Shown here: positions 34,801-42,629 of the stretch, piece by piece | Position numbering within the stretch: the stretch's first letter is position 1 | Layout of the letters: every line of letters starts with the position of its first letter | From: Pseudomonas brassicacearum subsp. brassicacearum | GTDB taxonomy: Bacteria; Pseudomonadota; Gammaproteobacteria; Pseudomonadales; Pseudomonadaceae | DNA length: 64,000 nt | Direction: 5' to 3' | Assembly: GCF_008801605.1 (NCBI RefSeq) | Contig: NZ_VZPJ01000002.1 | Location: forward strand, 248,001-312,000 | The notes under the pieces: generated by a model | What the model was told of the DNA's origin: nothing | The model's database searches: none | The model's input: only the letters and a program-made list of their open reading frames with translations | Position numbers and translations under genes: made by a program

Positions 34801-36405
34801 GGGCTCCATCAGCGCCGCGACATAACGGCAACCGCGCTCATCGATATTGCCCCGCCCACGCAGTTTGCCCTCCAGCGCAAGCATGGGCAGCTGTATGCGC
34901 AACTGCGAGGTGTACAGGTTTTCGCGGCGGAACGACTCCGCCGGGTCATTCAGCAGTTTGCGCTTGATCAGGTCGGGATAAACACGACCGATATCGACTT
35001 GGGTGATGAGCTTCTCGACGTAGTCCACCGTCAACCACGCGGGCAACACGGTCGTGTCGAGAGACCTCACCGTCTTGTTGCCCGGGGGCAGGGCAATCAG
35101 GTTTTGCAAGGCCAGGTCGACGAGGTTGAACCGCGTGGTATCGAATTTGAAGGGCACTACGAAGGTACCCCAGACAACCGGGCTTTTTATCTCGATCTCG
35201 ATTTTTTCCGGGTCCAGCGTCGAAGCGTCGTCGTGGTCGGATTGCATCTGCGTTTTCAGCGCCTGCGCCGCATACGTTTTGAGGGGGGGAATGTCGTCCA
35301 GGTAGGTTTTGCCGGCGTGGGAGCTGCTCATCGCCGAAAGATTCTTCATGTATTGGGCGAACAGGATCTGGTCGGAAATCGACGCGGCCTGCAGCCATTC
35401 GGGTAACTGTTTTTGGAACCAGCTTTCGCCAGGCCCTACGTCCACTCCGCTGGGGGCCGGTGGTTCGTCTTCTGCATAGCCCGGATTCAGACTGATGCTG
35501 GGGATGCCAAGGATCTTGACCTGCACGGCGATGATCCCGCAGGCCTTGCTGTCGAAAATATTGCCGCTGGGTTCATAGAGCCGCCAGCGAATTTTCGTCG
35601 GGTGGACCAAGGTGCCCAGGTGTTCTGGAAGGGCTTGTCCCAACGCGTGCCGTGAAGCGAACTTCTCATAACCGTTGAGCAACGAGTGCACAAGGATGAC
35701 CTCCTTGTTGTCGATCAGGCCGATCAGCACCACCAGCGAGTTTTCATTCACGCGGTTGATCTCGTCGCCGTCGACCTCCTCGATGTCGACCAGATACGCG
35801 TGGCTGTCGTAGCTGTCGTTACGGTCTTGTGGGTCGGGGTACAGGAACAGTTGCCGGGCCATGTCGCATTCAGTCGCCGTCCAGCCCTCGATCTGCTTGA
35901 CGTCCCAGAGCTTGCGCAGCGTGTGGGAGAGTTCATGCCAGCGTGGGCCGTAATTGCCGAACGGCATGTTCCAGTACGCCAGTTGCTGCTCCTGGCTGGC
36001 CGGCACCATGGCCGGCACCAGCTCGTTGATCAAACGGCCGATCTGGTCGATGCGCACCGGCAAATGCACCTCGGGCGCGGTGATCGGCAGTTGGGTCAGG
36101 AAGTGCAGCCCTTCGATCAACAACGTGGGTTTGCTCTGGTCCACCCGCGAGGCCAGCAAATCGCTGAGCGATTCATAGCGGGTGGGGCGCGCCACGATCT
36201 CGCCACCAACAATGTCCCAGGCCGGTTCGCCGATGACGGTGGTATGCGGGTCTAGATCCAGTGACGGGTACAGCTTCTTGAGTGCGTTGCGCAGCAGCAT
36301 GGCCGCCACTTCCGGGTAGGTGGGGCCTGCGAGCAGTTGGTTGACCAGCGTGCTCCTGATACTCGCGTTGAACGCCGGGGCGGTGCCGGTAGGGTCTGAT
36401 GTCAT
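31804..36405 (-). CDS. Giant DUF6543 / dermonecrotic-toxin-domain protein
   Basis: This 1533-residue protein has no signal peptide. The N-terminal 650 residues match the long DUF6543 proteins of Pseudomonas (for example PRWHELSHTLRKLWDVKQIE and VVWGTFVVPFKFDTTRFNLV). Two hydrophobic helices follow at about 698-725 and 745-765 (LIFNLALPYLGTTVATTTW and WALFVDVLLNVSLGIIHYVI), suited to membrane insertion. A small strand-rich module (about 850-905, KGGKWYAKMSGKWFEVTVEG) comes next, then a long helical region with coiled-coil character (about 930-1270). The C-terminal 250 residues are basic (GYLDRYEIKDRKTNKTLWFA) and contain no enzyme motif I recognise. The toxin role is inferred from family naming only. 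It stands alone, without an immunity or secretion gene next to it. Confidence 0.72.
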   Translation of the reverse strand: MTSDPTGTAPAFNASIRSTLVNQLLAGPTYPEVAAMLLRNALKKLYPSLDLDPHTTVIGEPAWDIVGGEIVARPTRYESLSDLLASRVDQSKPTLLIEGLHFLTQLPITAPEVHLPVRIDQIGRLINELVPAMVPASQEQQLAYWNMPFGNYGPRWHELSHTLRKLWDVKQIEGWTATECDMARQLFLYPDPQDRNDSYDSHAYLVDIEEVDGDEINRVNENSLVVLIGLIDNKEVILVHSLLNGYEKFASRHALGQALPEHLGTLVHPTKIRWRLYEPSGNIFDSKACGIIAVQVKILGIPSISLNPGYAEDEPPAPSGVDVGPGESWFQKQLPEWLQAASISDQILFAQYMKNLSAMSSSHAGKTYLDDIPPLKTYAAQALKTQMQSDHDDASTLDPEKIEIEIKSPVVWGTFVVPFKFDTTRFNLVDLALQNLIALPPGNKTVRSLDTTVLPAWLTVDYVEKLITQVDIGRVYPDLIKRKLLNDPAESFRRENLYTSQLRIQLPMLALEGKLRGRGNIDERGCRYVAALMEPQEDDRKVDGQTIVLRKLAFVPELQLGLSEDIVANMFVIGPQTPSAGPCLLYRPLLEPQLWQFPSFSNLLYTIRQNAPLRQSVLAWLPDGVRETYGRDVFPGALPSPWTIVEFVAAPLETLSNNGPVSLGDETLGDDFLPLLFRANANALVTLADHQSVSNRESRWESFKQAGWLIFNLALPYLGTTVATTTWLWQILNDLEQLTQSDEETSSQAKWALFVDVLLNVSLGIIHYVIDRTRASKGSRPTEAPEIAPPQIPPVLKPKLIIETLAPLTKTELPQEHYEVVHTSGALMGRSSKRANLLDSFSIAAPDSPGQPRTEGALRGLYAKGGKWYAKMSGKWFEVTVEGDQICIIDGARSGPPVIHDARGQWQIDTRLRLRGGGSKGARQRVVAEARRRSVELLAELNQFEEQKPANQKLLTMDAQEMNQASGAARETKRVAYLTTLEAQRENYEKALKTLIEWPVFQSRPDYPRVSLGYLNAQVNFTFAEMDVLRERFTPALTDAMGMITSEVKVLEQQHIDAANTMINAGHDMIERLDYMETRFSRLKEMGREGFEFVRQYRAKMPVYKSDDLRLIQVDMYRHLCLSLESVETMPEGWVEINRIVDNATVAFQSLRDAMDERSMIRLDEQIDALGSLTEQFAAIEEHLEYMGSEYRGSTNPVQLTRLVKQMGECKRRALEQLAQALDERSNRRRSGSPHEPRPRARKKFIRARFWGVISGEPRLSQLHEETDWVDVKNPFSEEIIVSFHRKETGEWAPHVMSDPPPLAVPSLDTSVRKGQTLIDGLTAFKAQIEQDLKKPGRTPAGVAMILNAHASRMEKVGIAIRKALDQAQGVATNETIEISEAQQRSAESLRLRLKRESKSLYEQEFETVLNIIKQSPPTMSGVIWLKDRNRISITKRINRQRIKGRTHGYLDRYEIKDRKTNKTLWFADFHYSTNWVPARTFLSARLKTVEQVVLGIADVSTKGFSQRQLINHYRSEIAMDHAQQVFFPKERP

Positions 36406-36434
36406 CTGAGTTGTCCCTGTCTCGAGATGGATGA

Positions 36435-36463
36435 AAACCCCGAAGCCGAACGCTTCGGGGTTT
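36435..36463 (-). terminator. Intrinsic terminator of the polyamine operon
   Basis: The perfect stem AAACCCCGAAGC / GCTTCGGGGTTT around the loop CGAAC lies between the polyamine-binding-protein stop (36651) and the start of the next minus-strand gene (36405). On the minus strand the stem ends in GGGGTTTTCAT, a short T tract. Confidence 0.8.
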
Positions 36464-36522
36464 CCATGCTAGAGAGGCAAGGGACGGGGCAGGTGGTAAC
36501 TATGTATACGCAGCCAACACCG

Positions 36523-36609
36523 GGTGGGAGCAAAGCTTGCTCGCGAAACAAGCGCCTCGGTCCTTGGCAGACCGCAGGGCCTTCATCGCGGGCAAGCCTT
36601 GCTCCCACA
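36523..36609. repeat. Degenerate REP pair
   Basis: GGTGGGAGCAAAGCTTGCTC at 36523 and a facing GCGGGCAAGCCTTGCTCCCA at about 36588 are decayed REP units with insertions. A further GGTCTTGCTCCCACC fragment follows near 36612. They lie downstream of the polyamine-binding-protein gene. Confidence 0.7.
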
Positions 36610-36650
36610 ATGGTCTTGCTCCCACCATGGCCGTTATCCCACAACGGCTT

Positions 36651-37751
36651 TTACTGGCCGGATTTGATCCGGGTCCAGGCTCGTGTGCGCGCGCGCTCGG
36701 CATCCCGGGGCAAGGGTTGCAGGGTGTAGAGCGTGGTCATGGCCGCAGCGGTCGGGTACAGGTTGGGGTTGCCGCGGATAGCCGGGTCGACCATCTCGGT
36801 GGCGTCCTTGTTCGGGTTCGGGTAGCCGACAAAATCGCTGACCGGTGCAATCACCTGCGGTTGCAGCAAGTAGTTGATGAAGGTGTAGGCGTCGTCCGGG
36901 TTTTTCGCGCCTTTGGGGATGGCGAGCATGTCGAACCAGATCGGCGCGCCTTCCTTGGGCAGGCGCATGTCCACCGTCACGCCGTTCTTGGCTTCCTTGG
37001 CCCGGTTGGCCGCCTGGGAAAAGCTGCCGGAGTAGCCCACCGCCACGCAGATCTCACCGTTGGCGATGTCGGCCATGTACTTGGACGAGTGGAAATAGGT
37101 GATGTACGGGCGGATCTTCATCATCAGCGCTTCGGCCTTGGCATAGTCCGCCGGCTTCTTGCTGTTGGGGTCCAGGCCCAGGTGCTGCAAGGCCAGGGGC
37201 AGGATCTCCGACGGCGAATCGAGCAGCGCCACGCCGCACTGCTTGAGCTTGCTGATGTTCTCTTCCTTGAAGATCAGGTCCCAGCTGTCCACTGGTGCGT
37301 TGTCGCCGAGGGCGGCCTTGATCTTGTCCGGGTTGAAGCCGATCAGGATGGTGCCGTACATGTAGGGCACGGCGAACTTGTTGCCCGGATCGTTGGCTTC
37401 GATCAGCTTCATCAGCTTGGGATCGAGGTGGTTCCAGTTCGGCAGCTTGCTGCGGTCCAGCGGCTGGAACACCCCGGCTTCGATCTGCTTGGCCAGGAAC
37501 ACGTTGGACGGTACCACCACGTCATAGCCAGAGTTGCCCGTCAGCAGCTTGGCCTCCAGGGCCTCGTTGGTGTCGAAGATGTCGTAGACCAGCTTGACCT
37601 GGCTGTTCTGCGCCTTGAAATCCTCCAGGGCCTTGGGCGTGATGTAGTCGAACCAGTTGTAGACGCGCAAGGTGCGCTCCTCGGCCTGGACAGCGCCGCA
37701 AAGCAGCGCGGCGCACACGGCTGGAGCCATTAAACGCTTGAGTCTGTTCAT
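36651..37751 (-). CDS. Polyamine ABC transporter substrate-binding protein (PotF/SpuD-like)
   Basis: This 366-residue periplasmic protein has a signal peptide (MNRLKRLMAPAVCAALLCGA, cleavage near VQA). The fold is the PotD/PotF type: LRVYNWFDYITPKALEDF at the start of lobe 1 (W-x-D/E-Y-I of putrescine/spermidine binders), YDVVVPSNVFLAKQIEAGVF, and the C-terminal DDAYTFINYLLQPQVIAPVS segment. It binds a di- or triamine, perhaps an acetylated one. No permease or ATPase gene adjoins. It follows the acetylpolyamine amidohydrolase gene by 11 bp, an arrangement also known for aphA in P. aeruginosa. ATG 37751 begins the signal peptide. Confidence 0.93.
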   Translation of the reverse strand: MNRLKRLMAPAVCAALLCGAVQAEERTLRVYNWFDYITPKALEDFKAQNSQVKLVYDIFDTNEALEAKLLTGNSGYDVVVPSNVFLAKQIEAGVFQPLDRSKLPNWNHLDPKLMKLIEANDPGNKFAVPYMYGTILIGFNPDKIKAALGDNAPVDSWDLIFKEENISKLKQCGVALLDSPSEILPLALQHLGLDPNSKKPADYAKAEALMMKIRPYITYFHSSKYMADIANGEICVAVGYSGSFSQAANRAKEAKNGVTVDMRLPKEGAPIWFDMLAIPKGAKNPDDAYTFINYLLQPQVIAPVSDFVGYPNPNKDATEMVDPAIRGNPNLYPTAAAMTTLYTLQPLPRDAERARTRAWTRIKSGQ

Positions 37752-37762
37752 GCAGTTATTCC

Positions 37763-38794
37763 TCATGGGGCGCTTTGGAAACCTTCAAGAACGTTCACGG
37801 CATTGATGCCGATTTCTGCCACCGCGTAGCCGCCTTCCATCACGAACAGCGTTGGTTTGCCGAGCGCCGCGATGCGCTTGCCCATCGCCAGGTAGTCCGG
37901 GCTGTCGAGCTTGAATTGCGAGATGGGGTCATCCTTGAAAGTGTCCACGCCCAGGGACACGACGATGACATCGGCGTCGTACCCCCGAATCTGCCCGCAG
38001 GCCTGCTCCAGCGCCGCGCTCCAGGTGTCCCAGCCTGAGCCGGCCGGCAAAGGGTAGTTGAAGTTGAAGCCCTCACCGGCGCCCTCGCCACGCTCGTCGG
38101 CATACCCCAGGAAGAACGGAAACTCCGCCTCCGGATGGCCGTGGATCGACGCGAACAACACGTCGCTGCGCTCATAGAAAATCGATTGGGTGCCGTTGCC
38201 GTGGTGGTAATCCACATCCAGAATCGCGACCTTCTTATGGCCCTGGTCGAGAAAGGCCTGGGCGGCGATGGCAGCGTTGTTGAGGTAGCAATAACCGCCC
38301 ATCAAATCGCCAGCGGCGTGGTGCCCCGGTGGGCGGCACAAGGCAAAGGCACTGCGCGCACCACGCTGGATATCCGCCTGGGCGGTGAGGGCCACTTGCG
38401 CGGCGCTGTAGGCCGCCTGCCACGTGCCAGCGGTGATCGGCGCGCCGGCGTCGAAACTGTAATAACCCAACTGGCCGTGCAGGCTGGTGGGGATGACCGT
38501 GCGAAAGGTCCGCGCCGGCCAAGTGAAGGGCAACAAATCGCCGTCGCGGTTGTACTTGGCCCAACGGTCCCAGGCGCCTTTGAAAAATTCCAGGTACGCC
38601 GCGCTGTGAATACGCTGGATCGGCCCCAAGCCAAAATCCTGCGGCGCCTCCACCGGCCCCAGCCCCTGCGTCCTGACCCGCTCCAACACATGATCGGCCC
38701 GGGACGGCATCTCGAAGCAAGGCATCAATTGCCCGTCCATCAACTCGCAGCGCCCGTGGTGCAGGTGGTGATCGTCTGAGTAGATCGTCAGCAT
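37763..38794 (-). CDS. aphA: Acetylpolyamine amidohydrolase (histone-deacetylase family)
   Basis: This 343-residue zinc hydrolase deacetylates acetylpolyamines such as N-acetylputrescine and acetylcadaverine, allowing their use as carbon and nitrogen sources. The HDAC-fold signatures are RPPGHHAAGDLMGGYCYLNN (catalytic His pair), LDVDYHHGNGTQSIFYE (zinc ligands Asp and His), SLGVDTFKDDP (third ligand Asp), and MEGGYAVAEIG (transition-state Tyr). The N-terminal insert with PFTWPARTFRT forms part of the narrow active-site tunnel and dimer contact in this subfamily. The start ATG 38794 gives MLTIYSDDHHLHHG. It is the first gene of a two-gene operon with the polyamine-binding protein. Confidence 0.93.
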   Translation of the reverse strand: MLTIYSDDHHLHHGRCELMDGQLMPCFEMPSRADHVLERVRTQGLGPVEAPQDFGLGPIQRIHSAAYLEFFKGAWDRWAKYNRDGDLLPFTWPARTFRTVIPTSLHGQLGYYSFDAGAPITAGTWQAAYSAAQVALTAQADIQRGARSAFALCRPPGHHAAGDLMGGYCYLNNAAIAAQAFLDQGHKKVAILDVDYHHGNGTQSIFYERSDVLFASIHGHPEAEFPFFLGYADERGEGAGEGFNFNYPLPAGSGWDTWSAALEQACGQIRGYDADVIVVSLGVDTFKDDPISQFKLDSPDYLAMGKRIAALGKPTLFVMEGGYAVAEIGINAVNVLEGFQSAP

Positions 38795-39474
38795 TTTTTT
38801 GTTCTCCGCAAGGCTGGTCGGTTTGAACACAGTCTTGCGGTGTGGGGCGTTTCAGAGAACGGCAGGAGAGGCCAAAAGGGGATCGAAATGGCCAATAACT
38901 TTGACCGTAAATCGCCCCTTGTTGGCGCGGGTGTGCGCGGGGTTGGGGCAGAAGGGGCGGCAGTTTCGATGGCGAGGTGGTGATTTTGCATGAGGGGCTT
39001 GCTCCCGTTCGGCGGCATGGCCGTCGTAGGGAGGCACAAAGTTTCGAGCGTAGTCGTCACATCAGTTGATGCCGCGTGTCTGAAATTGGTCGAGGTGGTC
39101 GTTAGTGGGCAGCCAGAGGAAGTCGTGTAATTGGTCAATCAATTGAGTTTACGACCAGCGGCGGGCGCTCCCCTTAACACCCATTAAGAAAGCACTTCTT
39201 CGACGAAAGCTACCGCGTTCGGTGCAGTTCGTTCGACCTTGGGCGCATATGGCAAAATGATGTCTCTCTGCTAGCATTCATGGGCTGCACCGCTATTTTG
39301 GGCACGAAAAATATGAATCGAACAGGCAATCTCAGGACTCGGTAACTGGGAGCGGTAGAAATATTAAAGGACGCGGCTAGGAAAATTTGGGAAAGAGATA
39401 TTTGGCAAAAGCATCAGTTTTAATTGAATGTTTCATCTGCCGAATCGACTTGCTTAATAATTAAAGGAAGAAAA
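38795..39474. other. Gene-poor left flank of the OLD-nuclease island
   Basis: In these 680 bases I find no convincing gene or RNA. A partial extended REP fragment (GCTTGCTCCCGTTCGGCGGC) is at 38999-39018. A 37-codon open frame at 39016-39129 (ends KLVEVVVSGQPEEVV) could be a fossil coding end. The base composition shifts from GC-rich to AT-rich at about 39,180-39,360, which marks the edge of the island. GTAACTGGGA at 39342-39351 has an inverted copy beyond the island at 42386. Confidence 0.55.
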
Positions 39475-41175
39475 ATGCGAATTGCCAGCATACGGATAAA
39501 AAATTTTAGGACTATATCGACTGATCAGACATTAAATATAAAAAATGGTCTTACCCTCATAGGTCCGAATAACTCAGGTAAAACAAATGCGTTATTAGCG
39601 CTTTATTATTTTTTTACCGGTCATGATAATAAGTATAACTATGATCCAGATCGCGACTTACCATTTAATTCGAAAAATATTCAAACTAGTTTGACTTGTT
39701 TTTTTGAAGCCGACCCCGATGCCGATAAAGAGATTTTAGATAAGCTTAGAAAATTGAGGCAAATGCTTAAAGTTCCAAAAACCGAAGCGTCTGAAAACAC
39801 ATTCTCCATAAATGTTTATTTCAATAAGTCGCTCCCGGTCTATCAGGTTTACCCGGGGGCAAAAAAAGCCGAAGGTAAATCTCCGCAATATTCGACGCTG
39901 CAAAAAACCATAGTCTCTTCCGTGCTGGAATGTTTCCAGTGTTATTACATTCCTTCGAACAAGTCAATTGCGCAACTGTATGATGAATTTGTTTCGCCTT
40001 TTGTTAAAAAACAGGTTGCTGAGGCTCTAAAGCCTTACGATTTGGAAATAAGGAAAAGCATATCGTCTCTTACCGATAGTATGGACAAAGAGCTAGCTGA
40101 ATCAGGTTTGAGTAAAGTTAATTCATACTTAGAGTATCCTCGAAATGCGCTGGAGCATTTGATCTCAGGTTTCGAGTTGATGGTGCATGATACGAGTAAA
40201 AGCTCAATTTTCACGAAAGGTATGGGGTTGCAGTCGGCGGTACTTCTGTCGTCGTTTAAATGGATTACCCAACAAAATCCCGAGAAGTCTGTAATTTGGT
40301 TAATTGAGGAGCCGGAGACGTATATGCATCCTTCCCTCGCTTATCAAAGTTCTAAAATATTAGAGCAGCTTTCCAGCATCTCCACTGTGATAAAAACTAC
40401 GCACTCCTTAAGTTTTATGCCGCAATCAGTTGCAGATGTTCAAGGTGTTACAACCGGGCCGAGAGGTGCTGGAACACGTCTTCACGTATATGACACTATG
40501 CAGCAGGCAACTGAAGATATTCGTGTGTCGTTAGGAGTTAAGTTTTCAGATTATTTTGGGTTAACTGATCTCAATGTATTTGTTGAGGGTGAGACTGATA
40601 TTAATTATTTGACTACGATGGCGGATTATTATCAGGATGCATATGCTACGCCGATGTTGTTGGCGTCAGATACTGTCCAGTTTCGAGAGTTTGGAGGAGT
40701 TACAGAACTGAAAGGTTTTTTGCGTGCGAATTATGAACTAATGCGGCAAGAAGTCGCAGCAGTTTCGCTATTCGACGGTGATGATGCAGGAAGAAGAGGC
40801 GTTCAAGAGTTATCTGGTTATTTTGGAAAGAAGGGGTGTTTTAACGGTAATCAAGACTACGTAATTATTCCCAATAAAGTTGCGATTGAGGGGTTGTTCC
40901 CAGATCATTGGGTTGTAGAGCTACACCAGAAACATCCTGGATGGTTTGAAGTATTTATGCCTGATGCTGCGGGTGGCGTAAGTGAGTTCAAAGTTGGTGG
41001 GGTTCATAAAAACCAATTTATGTTAACGATGCTTGCAATGGCTGAGGCTTCGCCAAATTACGATTTTTTAGAAAAATTTGAGCCAGTGTTAGAAGCATTA
41101 GAAAATGCCTTAGTGGCTGGGATGAAAAGATTGTGGCCTGAGGGAGCTTTGTACCAGCAATGGAAGAGGGATTAG
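39475..41175 (+). CDS. OLD-family endonuclease (AAA ATPase + TOPRIM)
   Basis: This 566-residue protein has an ABC/SMC-type ATPase at its N terminus and a TOPRIM nuclease at its C terminus, as in OLD and GajA proteins. Walker A is GPNNSGKT (residues 30-37). The signature-like GMGLQSAVLLSSF precedes Walker B LIEEPETYMHP (276-286), and the switch His is in TTHSLSF (about 308). TOPRIM acidic residues are in FVEGETD (Glu 371) and FDGDDAGR (Asp 434 and 436), and KVAIEGLF follows. The ATG at 39475 has AAAGGAAG 5-10 bases upstream. It is strongly AT-rich compared with its surroundings, implying recent transfer. No UvrD-like GajB gene or reverse transcriptase adjoins, so it is neither Gabija nor a retron. 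Anti-phage defence is the likely role. Confidence 0.88.
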   Translation: MRIASIRIKNFRTISTDQTLNIKNGLTLIGPNNSGKTNALLALYYFFTGHDNKYNYDPDRDLPFNSKNIQTSLTCFFEADPDADKEILDKLRKLRQMLKVPKTEASENTFSINVYFNKSLPVYQVYPGAKKAEGKSPQYSTLQKTIVSSVLECFQCYYIPSNKSIAQLYDEFVSPFVKKQVAEALKPYDLEIRKSISSLTDSMDKELAESGLSKVNSYLEYPRNALEHLISGFELMVHDTSKSSIFTKGMGLQSAVLLSSFKWITQQNPEKSVIWLIEEPETYMHPSLAYQSSKILEQLSSISTVIKTTHSLSFMPQSVADVQGVTTGPRGAGTRLHVYDTMQQATEDIRVSLGVKFSDYFGLTDLNVFVEGETDINYLTTMADYYQDAYATPMLLASDTVQFREFGGVTELKGFLRANYELMRQEVAAVSLFDGDDAGRRGVQELSGYFGKKGCFNGNQDYVIIPNKVAIEGLFPDHWVVELHQKHPGWFEVFMPDAAGGVSEFKVGGVHKNQFMLTMLAMAEASPNYDFLEKFEPVLEALENALVAGMKRLWPEGALYQQWKRD

Positions 41176-41277
41176 ATAAGCTCCTTGCATTAGAAAAAAC
41201 TAGGTTTCCGAAACCACATTCGTGATCGGTTTGAGTTGTTGTCTGGAATTTTCTATCGGGTTTTTTGGGTACATATA

Positions 41278-42342
41278 ATGGCTATTGATAATTTCAAAAA
41301 CGACACGCGTAATCAACATTTTGTTTCGCAAGCGGAGCAACGGCTTAATTCCTGCTCGGTTGATCCGTACTCAAAGAAAGCGGAAATACACCGCTTCGAT
41401 GTGGTCGATAAAAAAAGGCAACAGATTCGCTCCAATGGAAAGAGTTTAATTAGAAAAAATCTAGCATTTCAGGATCTTTTTACGTTTGCGCGCGTAGGGG
41501 ATTCCGAGAGAATTAATTTTGAGAGGCTATTCAATAAGTATGAGGGCGGTTATCCGGCGCAGGTAGCTGGCCTACTCGATTGGATCACTGTTGCTAGAAC
41601 ACGTGTTGATGTTACTAGCGAATCGATTGACCTACAAAAAATTAAAGGGTGTGATTTCGCAATTTTTTTAAAGCATGTTAAATATATATATACTTATAAA
41701 TTAATGAATTGGTTAAGAAATCCATACAAAATTAAGGAGGTCTTGAAGAATTTTGACTCTTATGTGGATCATTGTATCGATAAGCCAGGGGCCTTTGCGC
41801 TCTATGTCGCTCTAACAGAGAAGAATAACGCAGAAGAAAAATATATCTGCGACTCCTACGGGGTCTCACCAAAGGAATATAAGGAATGGATTCGACTGCT
41901 GCTGTTGTTTTTGTACGCTGAAGGTGATGAGTCGACAAGCCTTGATGGGTTTGTTGATGAGTTTTTTTTGGCTAAAGAGTTTAGCACGAGCATCCTGGCC
42001 TTCGTGTTTGATAAAAAGTGTGCGCTACTATCTGACACCGGAGTCATTAAAGAACCGCTTAAAACTGGGCCGGCTATATATATGAATATAACTAAAAATT
42101 GCATAATTTTACTGCAGCATGCATTTGTGGATGGGAAGTACTTAGATGAGCTTATGGCAAAGCTATCATTGCCAGAGAGCGAGCGAGAGCGTCTAATGGA
42201 AATTCTTTCAACAAACGTGTACGGCAGGCTGTCTATTAACGACGAGGCGATGCTTGCTGGATATAACAAAATTTGCGTTAGAGAGGCTGCGTTACAAGTG
42301 TTTTGTGCGTCTCCTGATGTATATGGCGTAGAGGTGATTTAA
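41278..42342 (+). CDS. Unrecognised protein linked to the OLD nuclease (weak DUF4238 resemblance)
   Basis: This AT-rich gene of 354 codons lies 102 bases after the OLD gene on the same strand and has the same base composition, so the two probably moved together. The N terminus (NDTRNQHFVSQAEQRLNSC) resembles the QHYVPQ-type start of DUF4238 proteins. The rest is mainly helical, with many Lys and Glu and no transmembrane segment or catalytic motif I can name. The start ATG 41278 gives MAIDNFKNDTRNQHF; longer readings add an unlikely hydrophobic leader. It could be the effector or sensor of a two-gene defence system, or a separate cargo gene. Confidence 0.65.
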   Translation: MAIDNFKNDTRNQHFVSQAEQRLNSCSVDPYSKKAEIHRFDVVDKKRQQIRSNGKSLIRKNLAFQDLFTFARVGDSERINFERLFNKYEGGYPAQVAGLLDWITVARTRVDVTSESIDLQKIKGCDFAIFLKHVKYIYTYKLMNWLRNPYKIKEVLKNFDSYVDHCIDKPGAFALYVALTEKNNAEEKYICDSYGVSPKEYKEWIRLLLLFLYAEGDESTSLDGFVDEFFLAKEFSTSILAFVFDKKCALLSDTGVIKEPLKTGPAIYMNITKNCIILLQHAFVDGKYLDELMAKLSLPESERERLMEILSTNVYGRLSINDEAMLAGYNKICVREAALQVFCASPDVYGVEVI

Positions 42343-42581
42343 GGGGAACTGCCTTCTAGTATTTCCGATCATTAGCTCTAACTGTTCCCAGTTACGGCGG
42401 GTAGCCTAAAGTTGATCCTGGCGAACGTTGATAATCGTCCACTGCTGTTATTAGGAGAGATATCTCACCTTTGAACTGTTCAGGCTGAGCTTTTACAAAA
42501 TAGGGTTATCGCCAATTCTGTGTGTGCTAGCTAGCGAAGACGATAGAACGTTTATTATCCGCTCCGAGGACGTACATGGTT

Positions 42582-42611
42582 TGTGGCGAGAGAGCTTGCT
42601 CCCCCGCCACG
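42582..42611. repeat. Decayed REP palindrome
   Basis: TTGTGGCGAGAGAGCTTGCT followed by CCCCCGCCAC is a variant REP hairpin just beyond the stop of the DUF6124 gene. The remaining bases from 42343 hold only the ATTAGCTCTAA motif (42371), which recurs in the palindrome at 43622, and the TCCCAGTTAC arm. Confidence 0.65.
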
Positions 42612-42629
42612 GGGTTGGTGGTGCTGCGG

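Noticed and set aside
38788..39138. A 116-codon frame upstream of aphA on the minus strand
   Set aside because: It is Thr/Pro/Ser-rich with no family, overlaps a REP fragment, and is a poor coding candidate.
39475..42342. Calling the OLD island a Gabija system, retron or PARIS
   Set aside because: No UvrD-like helicase, reverse transcriptase or DUF4435 gene is present; the second gene matches none of these partners.
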